Assembly: GCA_026419785.1 (NCBI GenBank)
Contig: JAODTK010005568.1
Coordinates: 164,049-228,048 of the forward strand
Reading direction: 5' to 3'
Source of the DNA: Sclerodactyla briareus
Lineage: Eukaryota; Echinodermata; Holothuroidea; Dendrochirotida; Sclerodactylidae
DNA: 64,000 bases
Positions 46,771-59,639 of the stretch are shown piece by piece. The notes below the pieces were generated by a model. It was not told the origin of the DNA. It searched no databases and saw only the letters and a list, made by a program, of their open reading frames with translations. The stretch's first letter is position 1. Each line of letters starts with the position of its first letter. A program made the translations under genes and the position numbers.

Positions 46771-47339
46771 CCACACAAGAAGATGACCCCCACCCTAACA
46801 TGTGCATTATTGTGACACTTAATATATGATTTAGATGGAATTATGCCTAATATGAATATTACAACTATCTGATTAAAATGCAATTAAGAACAAAAGAAGA
46901 CAGAAAAAAATTCCGATCCCCTTCCTAAAGACAGAATGCGAAGGTTCATGCGATGCATCCTGTAAACCGTGCAATGTTTTGAATGCTGGACAGGCAGTTG
47001 GGGTTACCTTCAGATTTTCGATTTAGAATAAAATAGTCAATTTGTAGGTAGTCCCCTAGGCTCTGGTATAAACAAAAAAAATAACCCTAGAAAAGGCAGT
47101 ACTTTGAACATCAAGAGAATACGTCTTAATTAGAAATCATTTGCCTATCCCCCTCCTTGGAAAGATTAATCGGATTGAAAATCAGAATGAAATAAGTGCA
47201 ATTGTAATACAGTATATAGATTAAGAATAGAATGTGTGTTTGAAAATATACCTTGGCAATTGCAATTCAGCACCTGCTAACATGCCCACTGCTTCCCTAG
47301 CAAGTGTAATGCACGCTATACATTTAGGATTCTAGAAGA
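46771..47339. other. No gene recognised
   Basis: AT-rich, with frequent stops in all frames. Confidence 0.5.
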
Positions 47340-47530
47340 ACAATCGCTGCAATATGGATATGAGTTGACCCTGACCCGAAAAATCTTGCCAACCCACTTT
47401 CCTACCCGAAGTATCGTGTGTTAATGCTTGTATGAATATGAACAAGTTACACTCCCTTCTAAAATGTTTGAACAAGTACAAAAACAAAACACCCTGACAA
47501 CAATCATCGCCCTCTCCGCCATCTGAGCTG
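47340..47530. repeat. Left copy of a direct repeat flanking a LINE
   Basis: CCGAAAAATCTTGCCAACCC, TTAATGCTT and ACACCCTGACAACAATC match 50,000-50,195 in the same orientation over about 165-190 bases, with indels. Confidence 0.8.
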
Positions 47531-47739
47531 GGATTTTTTTATTTATTTTTATTTTACAATATTCCATATAGCGCCCGTACTAAAAAGATATTCTAACTGC
47601 CGCTTCACAAAAATAAGTATCGGTCGACACATAGGAATTACAAAAGTAGAAAAGCAAACAAATAAGAGAAAAAGTAGGACAACAACAAGGCAAGCAAAGG
47701 CAAGCACAACAAGCGACTGGCAAGGACCTAACCGAAACT

Positions 47740-49560
47740 TCCCTTAAAGAGATGAGTCTTCGTGATCTCTGAAAGGAAAGAGGATTGCCTGATCACGGAA
47801 TGTAGCCGGCAGACCATCCAGAGAATGGCCACATTAACGGAAAAAGCCCGCTACCAAATTGTTTGGGTGCGCGTCCTCGGATAAACAGCGCATTTGAAGA
47901 GACGCTCTGATGTTGTAGGAGAAACGCGCATATTCAGCATTGGTAGAGATATTCAGGCGCTTGTTTGGTGACGCCATTGTACACATGCATAGAATTTTGA
48001 ATCGAATCCGCTTTGCATGGGTAGCCAATGCAAGTTCGCAGACACTCACTGACACGGGTCGTGTTTCCTCTTGTTCAGATCAATTTAGCAGCCTGGTTCT
48101 GGATACATTGAAGTGGAAGTAAAGTCGCAGCAGGTAAATTAACTAAAGAGCATTCCAGTATTCGAGATGGTGAGATGACAAGACGGAGGATAACCGATTT
48201 ACAACTCTCGGTATTTTTAGGAACTTGCGTAACCTTCTGATTTTATGAGATTGGCATCTGCAAACCCGAACTCTAAGTGGTGATATGGGTTTAAGAGACA
48301 TGTTGGAATCAAGGCGAACACCTAATATTTACATTCTCAGCTACACTAATCTGAGACCCGCCCACACAAATCGAGTTGGTTGCCGTTCTATCATTGTATA
48401 TTGAGACGTAAAAACGATACTCGTCTTGGCATCATTCATCTGGAGTTTGTTCTGAAACATCCACATTTTCACCTCACCCATGAGTTTCGTCAATCATGGA
48501 ACTGCAGACTGGCCCCTCGTCAATGGTGCCCCAGATTTCAGTTGGTGTCAAAAAGATGGTCATCGGCATATTCTCCACTATGTTGAGTCACTCTGGTTGG
48601 GGCTAGACGTTAGTATTGCTTCAGCCATGGTTACTAGCATAATAGCAATTAAAAGAATGGCCCGCAACGACCCATGTGGAACAGAGAGGAAGGTCTACAT
48701 CCGCAGACCGACCAAAATTGATGCAACCACATACTCCTCTAGGGTAAGATAGGAAGAACACACCGGTCCCAGAACATAGCCAGTACAACCAAATTCTCTA
48801 TGCATCACGTTCACCAGTGTGTCATGATGACCTTATCAATGCTGCAGAACGGTCGTACAAGCACCCAGCAAAGTATAACGCTGCGGTCCATGTTGAGAAA
48901 ATATCATTTGACGCTAACTACCAGTGCTGTCTCTTTGCTATGGAAGGTCCTGTAGGCTCTCTGATAGAGGGGAGGGGAGCATGGGAATTCAATATATGAA
49001 AGCCCTGACACACCCACTCTCTCCGTGAGCTTAGAAACAGAGGAAGATTTAACGGTACGGAGGCGATATTTTTGAGGGATTGTCTCAAGGGAAGGACTCT
49101 TGAGTAGTTGGGGGTACATGCTCTCTTCCGAGCAAATGGAAAAACCCCTACTGGAGGGATATGTGACCATAGAACCAAAGCATGCATAATGTTATCAATG
49201 TGACGTTTGACAAGTTCAGAAGGAATATGATCTGCCGACAGGTCCCATTTAGAGCTATTCCAACAATCTTACGCAGTATCGTCAAGTCAACAGGTATGAA
49301 ACTCGAAAAGGTAGTAGTACCGAGTAGTGAGAGGAATTGAACCAGAATAGTGCTTGTACTGCAATTTCGTAAGTTAGGATTTCGTTCATGGAAAATGAAG
49401 TAACTCATCAGATACATTTGGTCACCACCGTTCCAGGCCAGTGGGTTAGATTGACCTCTGCAGTTAGCTTGTTGATCATCATGTCAGATGTAGACGGTCA
49501 ACCCCACACTCAGAAATTTCCTTGGAAATTGCTTCAGAACGCCGCTCATGCAGTTGTTGC
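47740..49560 (-). mobile_element. Non-LTR retrotransposon (L2/CR1-like), most of the reverse transcriptase domain, decayed
   Basis: Read on the minus strand across frames. A pre-RT linker with YFIFHERNPNLR lies near 49,370, then WDLSADHIPSELV (about 49,209-49,247) and the RT start LLKSPSLE...SKLTERV (SKLTERV at 49,015-49,035). QRAYRTFHSKETALV (near 48,920-48,965) is RT motif 2a. A degenerate LDLSAAFD-like motif A lies near 48,850. GYVLGP in place of GSVLGP (48,763-48,780) is motif B. EYADDHLFD holds the catalytic YADD (48,559-48,570). QNKLQMNDAKT and VGGSQISVAENVNI follow. The thumb and C-terminal block reads LVNLPAATLLPLQ...IQNQAAKLI (48,078-48,140), LPMQSRIRFKIL-like and a KTHLF-like tail near 47,750. 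Numerous frameshifts make it non-functional. No endonuclease was recognised upstream, so it is 5'-truncated. Confidence 0.92.
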
Positions 49561-49999
49561 TTTTATACTGAGTTCTAAGATGTTTGAAGTGTCATGGCAT
49601 GCTGAGAGCGAGATTTTGCAGCCCGCCCTTCAGCCTCCCTCGCTGCGCTTCAGGTCTTCAATTACCCATCATACCACGTACAGCCTCCCATCAAGCAATT
49701 CATCTTACCTGTTTTAGGAGCGACCTCATCATGTATTGGACATACTCGGGTTATAGAAATGCCTAGGTCGCATCATTCCTCCTACTGCTACAACTGTTTC
49801 ACGAGCGATGACTAAGAGTGAAGATTAGATGATCATGGGTGAATATCGTGAGATTTAGAATGATACATCTTGGTAAGAGACAGGCTTACACTGTGAAAGG
49901 CTACACACACAAAATTATGGTCAGAAATTAAATGACCCTCTCTGGGCTCAGTAGTGATCATAGTGCATTATCACAACAAAATTAAAGTCCAATGTGTTG

Positions 50000-50195
50000 T
50001 CGATGGATAGTGGATGAGTTCACCTTCCCCCCGAAAATCCTTGCCAACCCACTCCCCTACCCATGCAGAAGTTTTGTGTTTAATGCTTATGAAATGAGAC
50101 AGTTACCCTCCCTTCTGCTATGTTGGATCGAGTACAATAGAAAAAAAATACCCTGACACAACAATCCCCTTCTCCCCACCTGAGGCTGAGATAGG
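50000..50195. repeat. Right copy of the direct repeat flanking the LINE
   Basis: Matches 47,340-47,530 in the same orientation. The pair encloses the LINE and about 450 bases of unassigned sequence, so it is too long to be a target-site duplication. Confidence 0.8.
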
Positions 50196-51795
50196 CAAGT
50201 GTCAGTAGCCGTCATTTAATACAATCTTGCAAAGTACCCAGACCCATGCTTTGTAGTAAAATGCCATATATATAAGTAAAATTGCAACCCTAACTAGTAT
50301 TTTTCTCCACTCGGAGCTGGCTTGAAAAGAAGTCACCTTTTGGGGCTCAGAGGCACATTGCCGAGGCCAGGCCTTCAGGGCTTCCGGCTCCGGTCACCTC
50401 TTTCATTACTGGCTGCACCCAATGCCAATGTGCAGCTCCACCACGTAATATCCACCCTCTGGGCTATTGTACACAACCAGCCACACTAATGGTTATAGGG
50501 AAGAATACTTTACATAACACCGTAAACTACAATGCTAAATTTGGAAGCTAAACCTGGCAGATACTTCTCTGTAACTAGCTGATTTGTCCTCGATATTATC
50601 AGTATGATCAGTAACCATACACAAAAAAACACTTGGTTAAGTACCATCATTGTGTACACAATTTCACCCATAATTCAATTTCTATGCCCAGAGGCTTCTT
50701 CTGATCTTACTTGCTGATTAAAGCTTTTCAACAGCCCACCCCCCAATCAGGATCCATTCAGCCTCATCTAGTAGTCCTGGTTATTTTGATCTTGGATAAC
50801 TCACCTACTCTTCTCAAGAAGTGGGTCAAATGATAACAAGGCAGGGGTTTAACCTGTTCCCAGGACCACCATGTTACTTTCCATCCAACAGCCAATCAGT
50901 GAATCCCAGGATCCGACCACTTTCCTCAGACCTGGAGAAGCAAAAGATTCAGGCTCCATGTGACTGTTTACAGCCGACTGCCAAGAGTTATTGTGAAACC
51001 CTTCCCAGACAGATACTTACATGGCCACTGCATGCGCAATTTAGCAGAAACAGGAAAGCAGCCACAATGATAATGAAATGTTCTCGTATGGTTTCAGCTA
51101 TAGCTGATTGATCACATTAATGGCAACAAAAGTTAGGTGTAGGTGATCTAATCAAAATTTAGGCACCAATAACCATAATTATGATCATTTTGCCTATTTC
51201 CATAGATTGTGTTTGGTTACGCTCTTAGCAAGATTACGCCATGACCATAAAGCTATAATTATTGGTTTGACTTTGGCATATAATCAAGATGGCAGGTTCA
51301 TGAACTGACTAGATTTCATCATAAAATGCTAATTAGGTGGACCAGCTTAACAAATTTTAAACGATTGGCAATTTCCAATGGGTGGGAATTCTCTCTCCGA
51401 GTTGTTAAAAACTACACTTCACTCGACATGTATAGTTAGCAAGTCAATTGCTTCATTCTAAGGGTAGAAACCACTGATTGCACAGCGGGCGAGACACTTG
51501 GGACAGATCACCACGCCTGTTCCTCTCAAAAAAAAGAAAAAAAAATTGGTCTATTCATTCGATGGATTTGACCGGAACAGTAGCAATGTTTATTTACTTC
51601 TAAGACAGCTTTGGCCTTATGAAAGATCAATCAAAAGGTTTGTTCAGGGCAATAGGCCAATTGTTTGAAACTGCCTTCTTGACTTGATCTCAAACATATG
51701 ACACATACTTTTGAATTTGTCTTGTTCATTTGTTGCAGTTGAGTCTACAGCACCATGGTTCTCTTGTAGCGTCGTCCATTCAAATCCCTACCTAA
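50196..51795. other. No gene recognised
   Basis: A GC-richer patch (50,340-50,480) stands out from the AT-rich surroundings, but no reading frame or RNA motif was identified in it. A 96-codon plus-strand frame (50,821-51,111) has no known domain. Confidence 0.4.
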
Positions 51796-51799
51796 GAAC

Positions 51800-52390
51800 A
51801 CTGGATTGACATATACGTGACTTCGTGAACCTATAGGGTGCCTCTGATGAACCTTAAAAATACGTGACAAACGCGTTGACCAGAACCACAACGAATGCCA
51901 TACGACTTGGACATTTTTCTAAATGTCAAATTAGACTGATCAATCAGTAAAATTTGGAAGACTTGACTGATTCCAAGAATGAATGTCTTTCATGTCCCTA
52001 TGAAATTCAGTGAAAATCAACGAACTTTAAAAACTCCTAATTAGGCCTGTACAGTTCAGACAGCTTTTTGGCAAAAATCCCCAGATACCCAAACCCTTGC
52101 ATATTACATATAATCTAACCTCGTGACTTATTAAGTACCCCCTATACCCTAATTAAGTTGACCTTGAAACGTGGGACCACGCGTGGACAGAACCACTGAT
52201 GGCATAAGAGTTGGTCGATTTTTTTCAATGCAAATTAGACTGATCAATCAGTAAATTTTGGAAGACATGTAACTGATCCAAGAATGAATTCCCCATGAAG
52301 TTCAGTGAAATCTTAACAAACTTGGAAAACTCCTAATAATAGCCTATGCATCAGAAGCTTAGCCATCCCACGCAAAGTAGACCTCCTGTG
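51800..52390. repeat. Two-unit tandem repeat of about 296 bp
   Basis: ATTAGACTGATCAATCAGTA, ATTTTGGAAGAC, TCCAAGAATGAAT and AACTCCTAAT occur at about 51,930 and again at about 52,226. The upstream ACGCG...CAGAACCAC and the TTGG-CATTTTT blocks are also shared. ACTGATCAATCAGT is itself a near-palindrome. Confidence 0.8.
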
Positions 52391-52564
52391 ACGCTCGGAA
52401 TGGCAATTATAAGTTCCATGACCAAATGTGGATTCTACAATCAGACCAATTTGGGAATTTATGGTTCCCTGGTTACGGTACCCAGGATTACCAGTTATTG
52501 TGCGAAAACGCTTTTTGAAGATTGAACCCCCCCTCTTCTGACTGCAACTAACGTTCAATTGATA

Positions 52565-52830
52565 GCTCTACCAATGAGGTCTTCTCTCAGATTGGGAATC
52601 CACCCACCGACTATGAAGTTTGTACACGCTTGCGTTCTTTAGATATCATGCCGGAAAATTGGCTTGCTTTCTACACACACCGCGCGTACTCACACACAAC
52701 ACACATACCCGCACGCACGCCACACAACGAACACGAACGCGCGCGCGACGCTCTATCCTCAATGCATGATTACATAGTTTTCCTTTGCCGCCTTCAGCCA
52801 TCAAGGAATCAAACGATCACTCATTGCGAA
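52565..52830 (+). mobile_element. AC-microsatellite hairpin element (copy 1)
   Basis: ACACGCTTGCGTTCTTTAG is followed by a degenerate AC tract (52,673-52,745) and then TTTGCCGCCTTCAGCCATC and AAGGAATCAAAC (52,784-52,812). It has the same order as copies at 59,030 and 62,470, and in reverse at 17,785. Confidence 0.65.
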
Positions 52831-55590
52831 AATGACGAGACGAGCGGTGCATGCACCCACTTGTATATTCATCATTTCAACTCACAGGCCGACTCGTTGT
52901 CCCTGTATCTGATAGACCTAACAGAAAGGAACTACTTTATGTAAACTTGCCTTGCCCACATGGATCAATCCTATTAATGCTGCAGGCCTTGAAACCGCAC
53001 TAAATATCTCCATGTGATTTGTAATCCACCACCAGTACACAGAATGAAATAGGGCCCTTTTTTTGGCGTTACCATGACTTGGCGAGGGGGGGGGGGGGGA
53101 ATCACACAAAGACGGCAATTGCCCACTCCTCGTCTGTCCCTACTCCATATACCTCGTGCTGATCAACAGGTTTTTTCTTTTCAAGAATCTTGTATAATTT
53201 TTTTCAACCCGGTCTTCCGAGTGAAAGTCAACCCTCTTCCAACTGTGCCAACCACCCAACACCTCAGACCATTAGGCATTATTTCTATTCACCGGCCGAA
53301 TGACTGAACGTAAGAGCGGCGCCACCTTCTCAAAAGTGTGGGGGTATGGCCACATCATTTCCAGACATTTACTGGTTGGAATGTTGAAGTCGATTGAGAT
53401 GTTTCCCCCCCGAAAATAGTTCTGTGTGTGCTGACCCTTGACCCTCCACCTGTCGACGCCATTACTGAATGAGTCATCTATATCATTACCTCTGTACCTA
53501 ATGGTGGGCTACGCATATCAAGAGGTAAATTCCGCATTCGTTACGAAGGTCATTTATTGAATACACGGCTAGCGGTAAAATACCCGCTAACTCCTTTTCT
53601 ATTAATTCAATAATCTCAGTTGTTGGAGAAGGGGGAGGGGGGGGGGGTCGGCACACGGAATCCCGAGCTTTTCCATAGCAGGAACAGGGCAACACTGGTT
53701 CCACAAGGTGTTCCGGGCGAGGAGTGAGCACGTCCGTCCCCGTGGCCCCTCTGTTAGACATAAATCCCTACGTTCTCCTGTACAGCTATCGACAGGATTA
53801 TGTATTATTGTGAGTTGGTGTGTTGGTGTTGGTGGTGGGTGGTTGGGTGTCAGACCCATTCCTACCCAACCCAAACAGCCTTCTGAGTTTCGGACAAGCA
53901 AAATCCCGCCCCTGTAAGAACAATTTGAGCATGTTGATTGGCCATGATTGTTGTATATTTCTTCCCCAAATTCATTTAACCCAATAATTCATTGGATGGT
54001 GGTTTCCACACTGACTGACGCAGGAATGCCTGCATTTGTTTTAGTCAGATCGAGTCACCTTCTTTTGTGGAATGAGATTAGCGGTATGATGTATAAACGT
54101 TTGGGCTAGTATATACCGCAACTTAAAAGTTGTCAAAAATTTACGCAATTATTGATAATCCATTCCAATAATACGCCTAGCCTAACATCAAATTTGCCTA
54201 ATTAATGATCAAATTGGTTTTACCCTACTTTTGAGGTTGCTGAAACTTGTTCAACCTCCCAATATTTGCCCCACTTCTTAGCAGTGTAGCCTATAACCTG
54301 TCCATACAACCGTGAGGGAAGACTGCCAATATGGAACAAAAAAAAAAAAAAAAGTGACTGATGTTTGATGGAATTCCCTCAATGTGCCTCCAAAATTGCA
54401 CCAAGTAGCTTACACAGAATTTAGACAACTTCTCGCGGTCGACCTTTTTGATATATGCCTATTCCTCCATAGGCTAGTCTAATCATTTTCTCATCGAGAA
54501 ATAGGTACATGCAGTTTGAACCTCAACCAAGAACGTAACTTGCGTAGTGATTCCTTTGCCAGTTCTTTAAGTAATATCCACTTTGTAACTGGGAGACTTT
54601 CTAGATCACCTAAAATCTGATATTCATTCTAGGCAGCCAAGTAGTAGAATAATTAACTTAACATACACACACGTCGTCGGATTTTGCTGTCAAGTTGAGT
54701 TTCAAACATGTCCCCTTCTTTGGTCTTCAACCACATGAAAATATCCTTGTCAATCCCCCAAGTGGGGGTATAGAGGTTTCTAACGTCCTAGGCTTGTAAG
54801 AGCTTACGAGACACTGCTTGAATATCATATATATATAATATATATTTATTCGGAAGTCTGTCCCTCCGGATTGCCAAAAAAATCCAAAATTAATGACTGT
54901 CAATGTCCCCAAACCAAGCATATATTGAGTGGGCGCCAGTAACACGTACAATTTTCACAGTCCGCCCAAAGTTCACACCACCTTATTGATGGCAAAGTTT
55001 TCTTTTTTTATGCAACCATACAACGACACAAATCACAACCCTAATGAAATTCATCATATCATCGATTGATTTTTTCTACATTGATGTATACCCTTTGTAC
55101 AATACATCGCAAAGTAATGACGACCACCAGTTGTCTTCTATTCTGCTGATGTGATACTCCCGCCATCCTTTGTTTACGAAGAAAAAAAAAATATTCCGAA
55201 CAACAAAACAACAATCTCTGTAGGTTATTTACCAGTCCCTAAATATCTGACAAATTATTCAAATAGAACAGAGATGGAACGGTACACAGAATATAAACTA
55301 TTGCGTGGTTTCGTCCTCCTCTTTGGTCACTATAAATTGACAGCTAGGTAATCCCATGAGCAATTCCTCGGCATTTCTCCTTCTCCCAACTCCAACCCAC
55401 AGAATTCTAGTATTTGTGGCACTGGTAAATCATGAATATAGTTTTAGTAATCAGAGGGTTCATACGTACTACAGATGACTGAAATAGAGGAAAGAGAATG
55501 AGGATCTCTCTCCGGGAACAGTTGCACTTGCACCTGTCTGAAAAACTGCTGCGATGGGCCGTTTGGAGTTTTTTGAAGCATCGTGTGAAT
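52831..55590. other. No gene recognised; G runs
   Basis: G runs lie at 53,087-53,099 and 53,637-53,647. An A run (54,338-54,353) and TA-rich sequence (54,827-54,848) are present. Frames up to about 100 codons over the G runs encode only low-complexity proline or glycine stretches. Confidence 0.5.
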
Positions 55591-55595
55591 GTAAT

Positions 55596-55640
55596 CAGTG
55601 GCGTAGCAGAGATTCTTTAGTGGGGGAGGGGGGGGGGGGC
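55596..55640 (+). mobile_element. Terminal CAGTGGCG motif with G run (DNA-transposon-like end)
   Basis: CAGTGGCGTAGC (55,596-55,607) is followed by GTGGGGGAGG and a G run. This word is common at the ends of DNA transposons in animal genomes. The opposite-facing form GCTTCGCCACTG is at 58,099-58,110 and another CAGTGGCGGCGCC is at 58,628-58,640. Confidence 0.45.
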
Positions 55641-56540
55641 ATGGGGGTGCCGGGGTCTGGAGGTTAAGCGGCAGATTTCGTCGTGCATTTCTTTGAAGAA
55701 AGCACAACCGAAAAATTCTGAATGTTGATTCTTGAGAAACACCTCATGGCCATTTAGGCTCCTGTATTGAATCCACTTTAACGTAATGGAAATTTGGCAA
55801 GTAAACCTGAATATACGGTATTTTGTGCGGCGAAATAAATATTAGATTATAATCATAAATTACCAGATATATAGCAAAATACTACCTCACTGCAGGGGGC
55901 GACAGGACACGCTGCCGTTGCAACAACATGCCTGAATTCGTTTGATGACAACGATGTCCACTGCGTGTATGTAATTCGACCTTCTCATATCCACTCCGCA
56001 ATTGTTCAGATTTACTGATTCTACCAAAAGCTCATCTTAATACATGATGAGTACATGAACATATTGTTTTGAATAATTTGAAGTTTATCTGAGATCCTAT
56101 AGTCTAATACGAGTATCAGTATCAATTATGCCAGATCAAGGCTAAATTGGTGTATATAGCTTTCTCAGGGGCGTATATGGGTCATTTCGAAAAGAACTGT
56201 GAAAATTATTAGAATTTGCAAAATCGGAAGCTTGTCCGAAACGCCTGATCAAGCTGAACTATGTCCTACTGAGTGGACAGGAATCCTGTGATGTAGAATG
56301 AGGCGATGTTTTGGAGGCAATATGAAAAGTTATTTGTTGTCAATTTTGGTGTATTGTATAAATACGATAACCCGACTCACCTACATGCAATGTACGGTTG
56401 TTTCTCTCACATTCCCATGAGAGTAAAAGTGATTTGGCAGGAATACAGCAGAATACTTTGCCAAGCGTGAATCCAGATTTCCCTCAAGGGTGGGGGGAGC
56501 ATGTTCGTGCTGTGAAAGTGAATCAAGATCGAGTGCAGAC
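55641..56540. other. No gene recognised
   Basis: AT-rich sequence without repeats that I can see. Confidence 0.5.
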
Positions 56541-56544
56541 AGAC

Positions 56545-57140
56545 ATTCCCTATTTGCGTGCAGCGCACCTCATTAGCGCGTAGACGACAAGCCTCCCGGT
56601 TTGGGTTCAAGCCGCCTTAAGCTCTGGAGCTGTCGGATTCATGGATACCCTCAATACAATCTGAGGCTATATGTGAACATTTATTGTGATTTCGGTTGAC
56701 AAGATTATATAAAATTACCAAGACGATACAGAAAATTACGTGCATCCATAAAGAGACATTTGGGAAATTATGGACCACTCATGTCGCCCTTATGATGTAG
56801 AGAGGTGCTACTTCTGTGTTACCATACCACAGAACATGAACCCAATGTGTGCACAGCACACATCTGGACGCGCAGCGCAGTCGTTTCGGCATGGGTCCAG
56901 GCAGGGCCCACCAGGATCCTGGAAGCTGTGTGATACTAGATGCTTCTAGTGCAACCGAGTCTCATTTGGAAACATTTTTATCGTGATTTGGTTGCAAGAA
57001 TCTAGAAAAATATCAAGACGTTTCACGTTATAATTCTGCACGAAACGGACGCGTCTATGGAGTTACATCAACAAAACAGGTCTACTCGGACGTCGTATTG
57101 CAACTACATCCGACGAAATGAATAACCGAAACAGGTGAAA
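56545..57140 (+). mobile_element. Candidate tRNA-derived SINE, two diverged copies in tandem
   Basis: GCACCTCATTAGCGCGTAGA (from 56,565) resembles an A-box context, and GGTTCAAGCC (56,604-56,613) resembles a B box. The tails of two units align: CTGGAGCTGT...ATGTGAACATTTATTGTGA...GGTTGACAAGATTATA in the first and CTGGAAGCTGTGTGA...GGAAACATTTTTATCGTGA...GGTTGCAAGAATCTAG in the second (from about 56,880). Box spacing is a few bases short of canonical, so the call is tentative. Confidence 0.45.
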
Positions 57141-57610
57141 AGTATCAGGTATTACCAGTCAGACTTGTAGTTTGAGTACATTGACCCGTGTACTAGTACT
57201 AGTACATCCCTGAGTCCTAGTACCGAGCCCATGAGTAGCTAGTACGATTACAAAAATGACTCGAGTACGACTTAGTAACTACAGTCTGGATCAAGTCGAC
57301 CGATTTCACCGGACAAATCATCAGAAAGAGTGGCTGACACGTCGAAATACATATCTGCTGAAAAAGAGGCTGGAGCGAACCCCCGCGCCTGTTGACCTCA
57401 CTTGAATGGTATGAAGCAGCTGCTTCTTCCTTGTTGGCCCATAATGCGTACATTATCCCATATTGCTTGGTCTTGCGGACACATGATCCTATGATTGTGG
57501 GTATGATGGAATTTGTGTGTCAGCTTCCTTATCGGGAGTACAAGAACCTAATATTTAATTTAGACTGGTTCAATTGGTAAAAAAAAAAGGGGGGGGATAT
57601 TTTGAACAGT
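57141..57610. other. No gene recognised
   Basis: TAGTACTAGTAC-type short direct repeats at 57,190-57,250. Otherwise nothing seen. Confidence 0.5.
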
Positions 57611-57614
57611 TTTG

Positions 57615-57790
57615 ACACCTTCAATTTTAAGTTGTAAACGAGATAACTTGACCCCACTTGGATCGATGAAACTCATATTGGGCATGTGTGTCTCTCATAA
57701 TAAGTTACATGATCCCCATTGTTTTTTCGGATCACGCCAATCTCGTCTACACGATAAGTCTAGAATTCAGTTTGCATGAAAGCAATCATT
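57615..57790. repeat. Solitary piece of the 300-bp AGGTCA satellite
   Basis: GTTGTAAACGAGATAACTTG, ACCCCACTTGGAT, GATGAAACTCATATTGGG, CATTGTTTTTTCGG and ACACGATAAGTCTAGAAT follow the unit order of 37,619-37,790. Confidence 0.85.
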
Positions 57791-59025
57791 AGGCCTTCCC
57801 TTTTGGCATTTTGGGATTGAGGTGACCATGGTCCCAGTTTGATACGAATGGCATTGAGGACATGGAGTATGTACTGTGTGTCGCTTGATACTGAGAAAAA
57901 TTGTATCCCGCTTGAAGTGCGAGAAACTGGTTTGCTAGTTTTAAATGACATTTGTTCAAATTAAACGTCACTCATAACAAATTGGTCATTGTTAGGGTTG
58001 AATCGAGGTCCCCGTGTCAAAAAATTTGTTTGTTTTTTTTTCAATCTCAAGAGGGGGCCAATGCAGGAGCGACCGATTTGGCTCCCAGGCCCCCCTTAGC
58101 TTCGCCACTGAATGTATTTGACCCAGATGTAGAAAAGATATCATTTTGATGCAGTGCTATCAAATCATTAGTGGTTTTGTTTTTAATGTTATTAGACGGA
58201 CCCGATGGGTGGGCTACACCTGAGAACTTGATGAATCAATCAACTCTGCAAAAGATTATTAGTGAGCAGTTCCAGGAAATTTGTGTGAAGCAAATGAAAA
58301 TTTGTAATTGACTGGTGCCACTCGGTAGGATTACACCCCATCACAGGTGGCACAGGATTCGACTGAAGTGGGGAGTGAGTGAGCAAGGTGCCCGACACGC
58401 AGCCCCTTCTCACTTTCCCTTTCCAAGATTTCTATTCAAGAAATTCTTTTAATATTTCACATGTAAGCATGCCCGGGCTCTTCAACAAAATCAGACCAAA
58501 TGACTTGGTTGGTGGGAGAGGGGATCGGTTGAAGGGGGGAATAGGCTCAGTGATGCTTCCCCCCGTCTGGCTCATCCACCCCTCCATTAGCAACAGGAAG
58601 TGGTCCAGACATGCCAGAAGGTACTGGCAGTGGCGGCGCCATGATTTCCCCCGACCGAGTGCCCCGACGGAGGGCAGGTTCACCAACAAGCCTCAGCCTA
58701 CCACCAGGTCAAAAACCCTGCATTTTTTTTTATGTTTGATTCTTTGAACATTTTTTTCCAAAAAGAAAAATAATTAAACCAGAATGCCATTTGTTTACTC
58801 TCAGTGGCATCCCACTCATCATGCGCTCTCAGTAGAATAGGGTTCGGTATTCCCGATAACTGGACACTGGGAGTACATGATGATTTGCGCCGTGAGAAAA
58901 CACCTCTCAACACAAAGGCAGAACAGGGGTAGTCGTTTCGATACTTGCCATCAATAGATATCGTGCTGTCAAAGGTTTTAACTTTGTGCTCTTTGTGACC
59001 TGAACGACCTTGAACAAGGCACTAA
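57791..59025. other. No gene recognised; two CAGTGGCG-type transposon ends
   Basis: GCTTCGCCACTG (58,099-58,110) and CAGTGGCGGCGCC (58,628-58,640) face outward and inward as possible termini. A 122-codon plus-strand frame (58,379-58,747) runs through the second and has no recognisable domain. Confidence 0.4.
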
Positions 59026-59029
59026 AACG

Positions 59030-59250
59030 ATAAGGTTCATTCTCACTACATGATCAACTCACGTGCTTAATTGGAACTTGATTATCGTTTGCGTTCGTTA
59101 GACTCGTGCTGACAAGGGTGTACACAACACACCACCACCCAACACAACACGCATCACACACCCAACCAGAGAGAGAGAGAGACACGCACACATACGCACA
59201 CATATTACTGCAAGATTAATTTTGCCTTGCGAGGAATAAAACAAACACAA
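59030..59250 (+). mobile_element. AC-microsatellite hairpin element (copy 2)
   Basis: TCACGTGCTTAATTGGAACT, TTTGCGTTCGTTAGAC and CGTGCTGACAAGGGTG are followed by a degenerate AC tract (59,119-59,205) and then TTTGCCTTGCGAGGAATAAA (59,221-59,240). Confidence 0.7.
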
Positions 59251-59639
59251 CAGTAGCGGTATGCCCCCGCCCCCCCCGCCGTTGACTGAGTGATGTATTG
59301 AACTGGTTTAAAGAATTGTAAATACTGTCCACTTGGGCTGTGGTTTCAGTATCATCCCCCTCCTGCAGCTAGGTGCTGTTCTCAGTGTGTGTTCCAAACT
59401 CTCCTTCCCTTTTCCTCTTTCTTCTGAGATCTGGACAATTGTGAGTACTTGAAAGTTGTGTCTAGTGGTACCCACACAGACGAACACAGAAATTCTCTTC
59501 ACGCTAATCGTAAATCCTCCTCCAAAATGTTTTCACCAGTGACGAGGCGTCAATTTCGAACATGAAATTTAACAGCTTTTCAAAGCTGTTTCCTTCACCC
59601 TTGTAAGAGGACATAAAAAGAGATGTGATAGTAGTGGTT

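Noticed and set aside
50340-50480. GC-rich patch resembling a small structured RNA gene
   Set aside because: I could not match it to any known RNA or find polymerase III boxes.
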